10,122 nucleotides of DNA from Candidatus Bathyarchaeota archaeon. GTDB taxonomy: Archaea > Thermoproteota > Bathyarchaeia > Bathyarchaeales > WAQA01. Below are positions 1-5,286 of the stretch, piece by piece. The position numbers were made by a program, and so were the translations under genes. The stretch spans positions 1 to 10,122 of the forward strand of contig WAQA01000079.1 of the NCBI GenBank assembly GCA_015520475.1, in the 5' to 3' direction. The notes under the pieces were generated by a model that saw nothing but the letters and a program-made list of their open reading frames with translations, was not told the origin of the DNA and did not search any database. The stretch's first letter is position 1. Every line of letters starts with the position of its first letter.

Positions 1-51
1 CCTCCCATCTTCTAGTTTATCAACAAATCACTTAGTTTAATTTGAATAAAC

Positions 52-84
52 AAAAAATATATAAGTTTTACTAAAAATATAAAT
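52..84 (+). promoter_or_regulatory. TATA-like promoter region for the wHTH gene
   Basis: Two A/T-rich boxes lie upstream of the gene at 120: AAATATATAAG (55-65) and AAAATATAAAT (about 74-84). With the usual archaeal spacing of about 25 nt they would give transcript starts near 87 or near 104, hence a 15-35 nt leader. That leader contains the Shine-Dalgarno-like GGGAGTG at 109-115, 4 nt before the ATG. Which box is used cannot be decided from sequence. Confidence 0.45.
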
Positions 85-119
85 TGTAAACTGGTAGAAA
101 CATCTTCCGGGAGTGAAAA

Positions 120-557
120 ATGATTTCTTCAGCTGCCTTAAGGGAAGAGGCCCTGGCCGAGTATAGGATACTAGCTATTAGGGCTCCTCCAACAATAGAC
201 TATAACAGCGACCTAGAATGGATATGCAGGAGCTTCGGCTTCCTAAGACCAAGGGACAAGAAGAAGACAGCATATAGAATCTTTAAAGCTCTCATCGAAG
301 CTGCAAGGTTTAATAAGGGATTATCAAGCGACGAATTGGCTGAGAAGCTGGGTTTAACCAGAGGAACCATGGTTCACCACCTAAACAAGATGATTAAAGG
401 AGGATTAGTCATTTATCATGAAGGACAGTACAAGCTCAGAGGAAGAAGCCTAAAAAGCACAGTAGCTGAGATCCAAAGGGACATAAACAGGATCTTTGAG
501 GACCTATACAAGGTAGCTGAGAACATCGATGAAACCTTAGGGCTCTTCTTCAGATAA
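120..557 (+). CDS. Winged helix-turn-helix transcriptional regulator (ArsR-like)
   Basis: A 145-residue cytoplasmic DNA-binding protein. Residues about 48-108 form a winged helix-turn-helix: an alpha-helix (AYRIFKALIEAA), the S-S-D-E-L-A-E-K-L-G-L turn, a recognition helix at about 79-92 (LTRGTMVHHLNKM) and a wing reading LVIYHEGQYKLRGRS. Residues 111-139 are a heptad-like acidic helix likely to dimerise. The N-terminal 40 residues resemble nothing I know. The ATG start is supported by GGGAGTG at 109-115. The T-R-G-T-x-x-H-H-L-N-K helix is typical of archaeal ArsR-like regulators, a group that includes heat-shock regulators such as Phr and HSR1. The gene converges on hsp20 (gap 144 nt), so control of that locus is a reasonable guess but not shown. 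No effector or metal site (CxC) is visible. Confidence 0.85.
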   Translation: MISSAALREEALAEYRILAIRAPPTIDYNSDLEWICRSFGFLRPRDKKKTAYRIFKALIEAARFNKGLSSDELAEKLGLTRGTMVHHLNKMIKGGLVIYHEGQYKLRGRSLKSTVAEIQRDINRIFEDLYKVAENIDETLGLFFR

Positions 558-591
558 GCGGCACAGCATCCTATCAGACGAAATAATCCAG

Positions 592-670
592 AGATAGAGT
601 ATTACCGTTGCATCTCTGATGCATGGATGAGAGAGGAGCCCTGCAGATGATTAGTCACATAACTCTATCT
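592..670. other. Non-coding gap 558-701 with a long-range dyad and an inner hairpin
   Basis: The 144-nt convergent gap holds a perfect 9-bp inverted repeat, AGATAGAGT (592-600) against ACTCTATCT (662-670), enclosing a tight hairpin TGCATC-TCT-GATGCA (609-623). The stretch AAAATTTT follows at 681-688 and could serve as a weak terminator on either strand. This could be a shared terminator, a 3' UTR structure or an unrecognised small RNA. A 9-bp repeat at this spacing arises easily by chance in 10 kb, so support is weak. No C/D-box or tRNA-like pattern was found. Confidence 0.2.
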
Positions 671-701
671 ATCATCCATCAAAATTTTATCGTTAACCCC
701 T

Positions 702-1139
702 TCACTCCACTTTTATTCTATATCCCTTCCTCTTCGGAATTGTCAGCTCCAAGATGCCCCTCCTAAACTTAGCTTTTGCCCTGCTCAGATCAACAGGTAC
801 TGGAAGTGGAATCTGACATCTTAGACAAGAGAATTCTCCCTCCATATGAGAAACCCCTAAATCCTCAAATCTCACCTTCCTTCTCATCTTAGCCAGAACC
901 TCTATACGCTTATCGTCAACAGCCTCCACCCTTATACTGTCAGGTTTCGCATATGGCAGATCAACAGTTACAATAACATTGTCAGGGGTCACTGAAATAT
1001 TGAATAGCGGACATAGAGATGATGATTCAACATCCCAGCTCGGCCGCTCAAACATTCCACCTATAATATCCTCAGCTGCTTCCTCAATCTCTTCAATATA
1101 TTCATCGATTATATCAAATATGGAACGACGCCTCCTCAT
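702..1139 (-). CDS. hsp20: Small heat shock protein, Hsp20/alpha-crystallin family
   Basis: A 145-residue ATP-independent holdase that would bind unfolding proteins in the cytoplasm. The acidic N-terminal arm (about 1-45, EEIEEAAEDI) is followed by the alpha-crystallin domain at about 46-138: FNISVTPDNVIVTVDLP, then I-R-V-E-A...I-E-V-L-A, and the signature F-R-R-G-I-L-E-L-T-I-P-K at 125-136. The protein ends with I142-K-V144-E, matching the C-terminal I-x-I/V motif that docks on neighbouring subunits to build oligomers. Odd points are C105-L-R-C108 inside the domain, where the family normally reads GxFxRxxxLP, plus C43. The start is the ATG at 1139, 14 nt after the PAC2 stop, with a G-rich GGGGGATGG just upstream as ribosome site. 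It is almost certainly co-transcribed with the PAC2 gene. Length is normal for the family. Confidence 0.95.
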   Translation of the reverse strand: MRRRRSIFDIIDEYIEEIEEAAEDIIGGMFERPSWDVESSSLCPLFNISVTPDNVIVTVDLPYAKPDSIRVEAVDDKRIEVLAKMRRKVRFEDLGVSHMEGEFSCLRCQIPLPVPVDLSRAKAKFRRGILELTIPKRKGYRIKVE

Positions 1140-1153
1140 ATACTTCCATCCCC

Positions 1154-1903
1154 CTAAGCAACATAATAGTGAGGAACATCATACTCCTGGGATTTTCTCA
1201 TACGAATAAGTTCTGGTTGAGTTCTCCGCATGATATCCCTCATCTTCAATCTTATCTCCTCCCCCTTCTCAAGGAGCTCAGACAGATTAACTGGAACTTT
1301 AATAATCTGATTTAAAGCGTTTATCACCGAAGCAGCAGCTTCTGGATCCGGATAATTATAGAATGACTGAGCTAAAAGAGCGATAGCCGACAGATCTTCT
1401 TCTGAGCAGTACTTCAAGAGCAACGCTTGGGGACCAACTAAGAAGCCTCTCTCAATCAGACCTATACCCTTCTCCTTTAGAATCTTTAAGGAGTCCATGT
1501 TTGAAGCAGCTCCAAAAACCTTTGGAGATTCTATGTTTTGACGGTTAGGCGTCGGCAGACCACCCAAAGAGACAACAAGTTCAATCTCTTTCTCTTCGAT
1601 CCAATCTACAACCGCACGCATCAGCTGCTGTAAAGAATCAGCCGGAATAGCTATCTCCGATATAAGCACCAATAACCTTTCATTTCCAAATATTCTGATG
1701 GGCGAGTATGGCAGACCATTATAGAGAACAACGACTGGAGGCAGGATATCCGAGCTGACATAAGCAACTTCTTCAAGCTTCAGCTTGGATATGATGTGAG
1801 ACGTTGCAATTACGCCTACAAGACCGACATCTGGCAGTCCCTGAAGCATATTTAAGCCTTTAGGCACATCTACTTTCTCAACAACCCTTACAGGTTTAGA
1901 CAT
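1154..1903 (-). CDS. PAC2 family protein, proteasome assembly chaperone homologue (PbaA/PbaB-like)
   Basis: A 249-residue protein from the ATG at 1903. I prefer this start to the GTG at 1918 because AGGAG at 1911-1915 is an ideal Shine-Dalgarno site for it, and the GTG lies within that same site. PAC2 features are the N-terminal G-L-P-D-V-G-L-V-G stretch followed by A-T-S-H-I-I-S-K-L, the L-P-Y-S-P-I-R-I-F segment, V-V-S-L-G-G-L-P-T-P in the middle, and G-F-L-V-G-P-Q-A-L-L-L later. The C-terminal 60 residues are helical and charged. Archaeal relatives (PbaA/PbaB) assist 20S proteasome assembly, and PbaB binds the proteasome through a C-terminal hydrophobic-Tyr-X tail. Here the tail is H-Y-Y-V-A, with tyrosines at -4 and -3 rather than at the penultimate position, so canonical docking is doubtful. 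The gene leads the two-gene unit with hsp20. Confidence 0.9.
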   Translation of the reverse strand: MSKPVRVVEKVDVPKGLNMLQGLPDVGLVGVIATSHIISKLKLEEVAYVSSDILPPVVVLYNGLPYSPIRIFGNERLLVLISEIAIPADSLQQLMRAVVDWIEEKEIELVVSLGGLPTPNRQNIESPKVFGAASNMDSLKILKEKGIGLIERGFLVGPQALLLKYCSEEDLSAIALLAQSFYNYPDPEAAASVINALNQIIKVPVNLSELLEKGEEIRLKMRDIMRRTQPELIRMRKSQEYDVPHYYVA

Positions 1904-1910
1904 AAAAGCA

Positions 1911-1916
1911 CTCCTC
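1911..1916 (-). promoter_or_regulatory. Shine-Dalgarno site that fixes the PAC2 start at 1903
   Basis: Read on the minus strand the sequence is GTGAGGAGTGCTTTTATG. AGGAG sits 7 nt before the ATG at 1903. The alternative GTG (1918-1916) would be five codons upstream and overlap this same site, with no Shine-Dalgarno of its own, so initiation at 1903 is far more likely. Confidence 0.7.
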
Positions 1917-2002
1917 ACTAAAGTAAACCACTCCCAGCCTTCATAGGGGCTTCCTCCATTTACTCGAGCCTCGGACCTTTAGGAGGTACACCCCAAACCC
2001 GG

Positions 2003-2030
2003 AAAAATATATCTAAAAACAGTATTTAAG
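2003..2030 (-). promoter_or_regulatory. TATA-like boxes upstream of the PAC2-hsp20 unit
   Basis: On the minus strand CTTAAATAC (2030-2022) and TTTAGATATATTTTT (2016-2002) are the only strong A/T boxes in the 202-nt gap before the PAC2 start. They predict transcript starts near 1998 or 1980 and thus a leader of roughly 75-95 nt, long for an archaeal mRNA. The leader contains a 13-codon reading frame (1959-1918) ending where the PAC2 ribosome site begins. Box choice is uncertain. Confidence 0.3.
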
Positions 2031-2105
2031 AGTATCTAGCAATTCATCTCCACACTTCACGGATGAAGATCCTTATAGGGCATATAGAATCAACCATGAG
2101 AATAC

Positions 2106-2330
2106 CTACCTTTCTACATTAACCTCTGGCTGCCCTATATGAACTGTAAAGTCTCTACTCCAATAACCACACACTATAGAATAAACAGAAATAGAGGCTT
2201 TTTGGAAAGCAGGCGTTAAAGAGATTATCCATCTAGGAAGACTCTCCGCAGCATAGATCCATGAAGAATCGCATCCGTACCCATCACAGACACTTGATAG
2301 CGCCAACTTAAGATCCCCTATATTAAACAA
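2106..2330 (-). CDS. Hypothetical protein, doubtful 74-residue ORF
   Basis: I do not recognise this ORF. It starts with TTG at 2330, preceded by GAGGAG (2340-2335) with only 4 nt of spacing, and a TTTAAAGTAT box lies at about 2345-2355. The product (74 residues) has four cysteines (positions 14, 20, 53 and one more spread out rather than paired as CxxC), several tryptophans, a moderately hydrophobic middle (WIISLTPAFQKASISVYSIV) and a strand-like tail F-T-V-H-I-G-Q-P-E-V-N-V-E. No signal peptide or clear membrane helix is visible. It follows the SpoIIM-like gene by 72 nt on the same strand. It could be a real small gene, the remnant of a longer one, or a chance ORF. The ribosome site is the only positive evidence. 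Confidence 0.3.
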   Translation of the reverse strand: MFNIGDLKLALSSVCDGYGCDSSWIYAAESLPRWIISLTPAFQKASISVYSIVCGYWSRDFTVHIGQPEVNVER

Positions 2331-2402
2331 TAGTCTCCTCGCAGTGATACTTTAAACCCTAGAAGACTCCTTGATGATGGATCAGCCCTAGAGAGTATCT
2401 GG

Positions 2403-3071
2403 TTATCTGGAGAATCCGGCGAGATAGTTTATCAGAAACATCTCAATGAAGGCTGCCGCCAGAAGCAGAAGCGCACACATACTCATCGTCTTAAAGAAGA
2501 CTGCAGCCTCATCCTTTAATCGATGTTTTATAATCATAGAGGTTAACCAGTAACTCTCAGACATAGCCAATGCATATGATAGATACTCTATCCATGCATG
2601 TGGAAAGGCGAGTACAGAGAGCATAAGGATAACAGGATTGGATCCACGCAGTAATGCCAGAGCAGCTATGAACCTACCCGTCGAAAAGAGAACGTATAGG
2701 CCATATAGAGGGCCGATAAGGGGAGTAAACATTATCACATTATGCATCAAATTGTTCCCATATATTATAGCCACTCCAAAGTTGTTTATAGCCTCCTCAA
2801 CCTTACTATATTCTTTGAATCTCTCCTTAGCTTCAGAGACGTTAATCGGCAGAAGAGCACCGAAAAATGTAACTATAATACACAATAGTACCATAATGAT
2901 TAAGGTTGTTCTTCTATTTAATCTTCCACTAGTTAACCTCGCTTTCTCAGCAGTAGGCTCCAGCACAGTTGCAGGTTTCTCCGGCAACACTATAGGTACG
3001 CCGCATCTAGGGCAGAATCGAGCATCAGGATCCTCAGGCAGCTTCACGCCACATCTACGGCAATATGGCAA
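2403..3071 (-). CDS. Zinc-ribbon plus SpoIIM-like (DUF95) integral membrane protein
   Basis: A 222-residue membrane protein. The cytoplasmic N-terminus is a zinc ribbon, C4-R-R-C7...C20-P-R-C23, followed by a flexible Pro/Glu-rich linker (25-50). Transmembrane segments run at about 57-76, 108-130, 133-156 and 195-217, with possibly another near 160-180. The core resembles the SpoIIM/DUF95 family: Y-G-N-N-L-x-x-N at 104-111, M-F-T-P-L-I-G-P-L-Y-G, and F-P-H-A-W-I-E-Y at 156-163, equivalent to the family's PHGxxE. SpoIIM in spore-formers works in peptidoglycan remodelling; archaea lack that process and the archaeal role is unknown. The TTG start is forced, since an in-frame TGA lies three codons upstream, the first zinc ligand is residue 4, and GGTGATC (3082-3076) is a good ribosome site. 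It is separated by 163 nt from the CBS gene and probably has its own promoter. Confidence 0.8.
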   Translation of the reverse strand: MPYCRRCGVKLPEDPDARFCPRCGVPIVLPEKPATVLEPTAEKARLTSGRLNRRTTLIIMVLLCIIVTFFGALLPINVSEAKERFKEYSKVEEAINNFGVAIIYGNNLMHNVIMFTPLIGPLYGLYVLFSTGRFIAALALLRGSNPVILMLSVLAFPHAWIEYLSYALAMSESYWLTSMIIKHRLKDEAAVFFKTMSMCALLLLAAAFIEMFLINYLAGFSR

Positions 3072-3075
3072 ACAT

Positions 3076-3082
3076 GATCACC
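3076..3082 (-). promoter_or_regulatory. Ribosome-binding site for a TTG start
   Basis: GGTGATC on the minus strand matches the core of the archaeal consensus GGAGGTGATC and stands 4 nt before TTG 3071. Because the reading frame is closed upstream by a TGA, this site settles the unusual TTG start. A TATA-like TTTTATTA lies further upstream near 3104-3111. Confidence 0.6.
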
Positions 3083-3190
3083 AAGAAATAGATGGATTAT
3101 TGCATAATAAAAGCTACCGTTCAAACTTAATTCTCTTCTAGTTCAAGCAAGCTCTCAGGAAGAGAACATACCAGAAACGTATCATTGAGA

Positions 3191-3200
3191 GCTAAAAAAG
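3191..3200 (-). terminator. Oligo-T terminator after the CBS gene
   Basis: Downstream of the CBS stop the minus strand reads CTTTTTTAGC (3200-3191), a run of six T. Archaeal RNA polymerase terminates at such runs without needing a hairpin. The position in the 163-nt gap before the SpoIIM-like gene suggests the two are separate transcripts. Confidence 0.4.
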
Positions 3201-3234
3201 AGATTTTACTTTGCTGGAGAACCAACACGCAGTT

Positions 3235-3816
3235 TCACTCTTCCTTTTGTAGATCAACCCTACAGTCCTCACATAGAAAGTTTCCTTCAACCTCCTTAAG
3301 ATTATCTGACCACTGACCGCAGTTATCACAATATCCAGCCATGAGAGGCCTACTTAATATATTATCTGTCTGAGACTCATTCTCTATACGGGCCTTCTCT
3401 TGGATTATCTCTATAAGTTCAGGAGTTACGGCAAGTATATCCTTACTTGATATTATACCGGCAAGTTTACCCTTATAAACAACACCCAACCTTCTAACGT
3501 TAAGCCTACTCATTTTCCTAGCAGCTTCACTTAAGGTTTCATCCGGTTTCACCGTTCTAAGAGGAGAAGACATAATATTTTTAACTTTGATTTTGCTTGG
3601 CTGCAGATCCTCAGCAACTATCCTAACAACCATGTCTCTCTCAGTTATTATCCCTATCGGCTTCTTATCCTTAGTTGCTACGATGACACAGCCAACATTA
3701 TGTTCAGCCATCAACTTAGCCGCTTTATCAGCAGATTCATCTTCAAATATTGTGATTACAGGGCTACTCATGACATCCTTAACAAGCAGAGTCTCTCTGA
3801 TACCAAGTTCAGACAT
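3235..3816 (-). CDS. Two-CBS-domain protein with C-terminal zinc ribbon
   Basis: A 193-residue cytoplasmic protein. CBS domain 1 spans about 10-68 (V-K-D-V-M-S-S-P-V-I-T...G-I-I-T-E-R-D) and CBS domain 2 about 76-131 (V-K-N-I-M-S-S-P-L-R-T-V...G-I-I-S-S-K-D-I-L). Paired CBS domains form a Bateman module that usually binds adenosine nucleotides; the T-E-R-D and S-K-D ends are typical ligand-contacting positions. A linker helix (132-150) leads to a zinc ribbon, C163-D-N-C166...C182-E-D-C185. The same order is known in archaeal CBS-zinc-ribbon proteins such as Thermoplasma TA0289, whose cellular role is unclear. The start at ATG 3816 is backed by GAGGGG about 9 nt upstream. It is free-standing, with 104 nt to the upstream gene and 163 nt to the downstream one. 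It probably senses energy status or acts as a regulatory partner, but the target is not evident. Confidence 0.92.
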   Translation of the reverse strand: MSELGIRETLLVKDVMSSPVITIFEDESADKAAKLMAEHNVGCVIVATKDKKPIGIITERDMVVRIVAEDLQPSKIKVKNIMSSPLRTVKPDETLSEAARKMSRLNVRRLGVVYKGKLAGIISSKDILAVTPELIEIIQEKARIENESQTDNILSRPLMAGYCDNCGQWSDNLKEVEGNFLCEDCRVDLQKEE

Positions 3817-3855
3817 CTCATTAGACCCCTCACTAGAGATATGAAGACTAGGAAT

Positions 3856-3864
3856 GTATTAAAC
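3856..3864 (-). promoter_or_regulatory. TATA-like box of the CBS gene
   Basis: The minus strand reads GTTTAATAC at 3864-3856, about 40 nt before the ATG at 3816. This predicts a transcript start near 3833 and a short leader carrying the GAGGGG ribosome site. A small dyad, GGACA (3874-3878) and TGTCC (3887-3891), lies immediately upstream of the box and could be an operator or the end of the preceding transcript; a 5-bp dyad is weak evidence. Confidence 0.4.
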
Positions 3865-3920
3865 TTTTATCAAGGACAGATGCGGATGTCCAGTAGACTC
3901 ATCACCCTTAAACACTAAGC

Positions 3921-4841
3921 TCATCCATCCCTTTTCAGTGTATAAGGGACTCTATTGCTCCGATAATAGAGACCCTCAACACCAGAAAGCAGATTCATAA
4001 CGATATGGTTTACATCAACCTCGGAGCCGACGGGCTCATCCTTAAATACCCAACTACGCTTCCTGATAAATTCTGAGAGAAGATGCTTCACCAATCCAAT
4101 GCGTCTCATCTCCACCTTTAATAGGGCTTGGATAGCATCAACCGCATTCTCAAATCCCCTCTCATCTATTAATCGGATAGCCGATAGAAAATGAGGCAAA
4201 CATAACCCATCTGATGATTCAAACTTTCTCCGAAAATCTTTATCCCCCAACATCTCTACCAACGTGCTTAGACGCATACTATCGAAGGATAGAAGATGAC
4301 TACATACTGGACATGACCTTTCACCCTCAACAACCCGTTCAAACGCCCTATAAAGGGAAGGCGACTTTCTTCTCATCCCCCTCACAGGAAGATGAAACTT
4401 CACCGTAGACTTAATATCCCTCTCAAATCTTGAACACAACGATTGAAAGTCTCCCGCTATCCTCTCAATAACGGCCTGCATATAAAGAGCATAAGCTAAA
4501 CCATCCGCCCCATAACTCTTATAGGCAATATCATAAAAGAGATGCATATGACGATTACAGAAGCCTCGAGCCGCCTCCACCTCCTCCAGAAAGTCAGGGT
4601 TCATAACCACCTCATCCATTAACAGATGCTCAATAAACCTTCTCTCCTCCCTCAACCAGAGATAACATAATAGACAACCCTCCGCCTGCTCCAGACCCTC
4701 AAGAATAGGTCCAGTTAACAGGTTATCTCTAACCACCTCAAACCCACCTAGGTGAACTATCCAATCAAAAGAGATGGATCTTCCAGCGTTTAAAGATATC
4801 TTTACTCTACCCCTCACATCTGCTGATTCAGGAGGAATCAT
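3921..4841 (-). CDS. DUF6062-like protein with two CxxC...CxxH modules
   Basis: A 306-residue protein of unknown function resembling the DUF6062 family as I remember it. It contains two similar putative metal sites, C56-L-L-C59...G-F-C95-N-R-H98 and C177-P-V-C180...G-L-C214-L-P-H217, with 35 and 33 residues between the pairs. After each second half comes a long amphipathic helix region (99-140 and 218-262). The layout suggests an internal duplication of one helical, metal-binding unit. There is no signal peptide or membrane segment, so it is probably cytoplasmic. The first 50 residues, with a strand-rich stretch (R-V-K-I-S-L...S-F-D-W-I-V-H), precede the first module and may be a separate small domain. 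The ATG at 4841 is the earliest start, with an in-frame TGA two codons upstream and GGATGATC overlapping as a weak ribosome site. No neighbour hints at a function. Confidence 0.7.
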   Translation of the reverse strand: MIPPESADVRGRVKISLNAGRSISFDWIVHLGGFEVVRDNLLTGPILEGLEQAEGCLLCYLWLREERRFIEHLLMDEVVMNPDFLEEVEAARGFCNRHMHLFYDIAYKSYGADGLAYALYMQAVIERIAGDFQSLCSRFERDIKSTVKFHLPVRGMRRKSPSLYRAFERVVEGERSCPVCSHLLSFDSMRLSTLVEMLGDKDFRRKFESSDGLCLPHFLSAIRLIDERGFENAVDAIQALLKVEMRRIGLVKHLLSEFIRKRSWVFKDEPVGSEVDVNHIVMNLLSGVEGLYYRSNRVPYTLKRDG

Positions 4842-4856
4842 AGATCATCCAACCCA

Positions 4857-4920
4857 CAGAATACAACAACCATACAGAGCCACATACACATACGCATCAC
4901 ATACAATAACATAATATCTC
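4857..4920. repeat. Low-complexity CA/TA-rich tract before the DUF6062-like gene
   Basis: The upstream region of the 4841 gene is rich in short ACATAC-like units, for example CACATACACATACGCATCAC at 4881-4900 and ACATACAATAACATA just after. On the minus strand this gives a GT/AT-rich leader. It lacks G runs or coding potential. Boxes resembling TATA on the minus strand are CTATAAATC (about 4962-4954) and GAGATATTATG further in. It may simply be low-complexity leader DNA. Confidence 0.35.
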
Positions 4921-4988
4921 CAATATACCTTGATTTGCAGGGCAATGATCGAAGATTTATAGAAGACAGACACCCACATTCAAACACC

Positions 4989-4994
4989 AAAAAA
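4989..4994 (-). terminator. Oligo-T terminator after tRNA-Arg
   Basis: On the minus strand six T residues (TATTTTTTGG, 4994-4989) occur 35 nt past the CCA end of the tRNA. This is a typical archaeal oligo-T termination signal and separates the tRNA transcript from the DUF6062-like gene. Confidence 0.5.
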
Positions 4995-5029
4995 TAGTTT
5001 AAAACTTCTCAGACTCAAAACCTAGAAGG

Positions 5030-5107
5030 TGGCGGGCCCGCTGGGATTCGAACCCAGGATCTCCGGCTCCGCAGGCCAGCGTCCTATCCTGACTAGACTA
5101 CGGGCCC
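5030..5107 (-). tRNA. tRNA-Arg, anticodon GCG
   Basis: A complete intron-less tRNA with encoded CCA. The acceptor stem GGGCCCG (5107-5101) pairs with CGGGCCC (5040-5034). The D arm is GTCT/GGAC with loop AGTCAGGATA; the anticodon stem is CTGGC/GCCGG; the loop is CTGCGGA with anticodon GCG at 5072-5070; the variable loop is AGATC; the T arm is CTGGG-TTCGAAT-CCCAG. The discriminator is G73 (5033), followed by CCA (5032-5030). The anticodon reads CGC and CGU arginine codons, which are a minority here since AGA/AGG dominate the genes in the window. Arginyl-tRNA synthetase lies 1.8 kb away on the opposite strand. Confidence 0.97.
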
Positions 5108-5170
5108 TTCTAATATTTTGATCTCAGCAACTGTTATCAACCAGCGGCTCCAGTAACTAGCTAATGACTC

Positions 5171-5181
5171 TAATATTTAAA
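5171..5181 (-). promoter_or_regulatory. TATA-like box for tRNA-Arg
   Basis: The minus strand reads TTTAAATATTA at 5181-5171, about 65-75 nt before the mature 5' end of the tRNA. A start near 5150 would leave a leader of about 45 nt for RNase P to remove. The nearer ATCAAAATATTAG (about 5124-5112) is too close to the tRNA to serve as its TATA box. Confidence 0.35.
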
Positions 5182-5241
5182 AAAGATGTTGCTGCTATTA
5201 AGGATGGATCCTCATTTATATGGAATCTATCAGGGTAACCA

Positions 5242-5271
5242 CTTAAATATCCGAGGTTTGTAAGGATATTT
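5242..5271 (+). promoter_or_regulatory. TATA box overlapped by an 8-bp dyad upstream of the aminotransferase
   Basis: CTTAAATAT (5242-5250) is a good archaeal TATA box for the gene at 5287, placing the transcript start near 5271 and leaving a leader of about 15 nt with a weak GGGTG ribosome site. A perfect inverted repeat, AAATATCC (5245-5252) and GGATATTT (5264-5271) with an 11-bp spacer, covers the box and the likely start site. A repressor bound there would block TBP or polymerase. The dyad is visible; its regulatory use is inferred. Confidence 0.5.
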
Positions 5272-5286
5272 GGGTGCTGGGTCAAT

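Noticed and set aside
647..763. 38-codon plus-strand ORF with an upstream GAGAGGAG
   Set aside because: Much of it is antisense to the end of hsp20 and the product is low-quality; the ribosome-like motif alone is not enough.
979..1209. 76-codon plus-strand ORF
   Set aside because: It lies antisense over hsp20 and the PAC2 end; its serine/isoleucine-rich product mirrors the acidic hsp20 arm read backwards.
1918..1959. 13-codon minus-strand leader ORF before the PAC2 gene
   Set aside because: It has no ribosome site and no run of regulatory codons; the overlap of its TAG with the PAC2 ribosome site may be accidental.
2638..3141. 167-codon plus-strand ORF
   Set aside because: It is antisense to the SpoIIM-like gene, whose zinc ribbon and membrane motifs are clear, and it has no recognisable domain.
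4857..4920. Possible CRISPR-like or regular repeat in the ACATAC-rich tract
   Set aside because: Units are only about 6 bp and irregular, with no spacers; this is plain low complexity.
5030..5107. tRNA as an integration (att) site
   Set aside because: No partial tRNA copy, integrase or foreign genes occur in the window.
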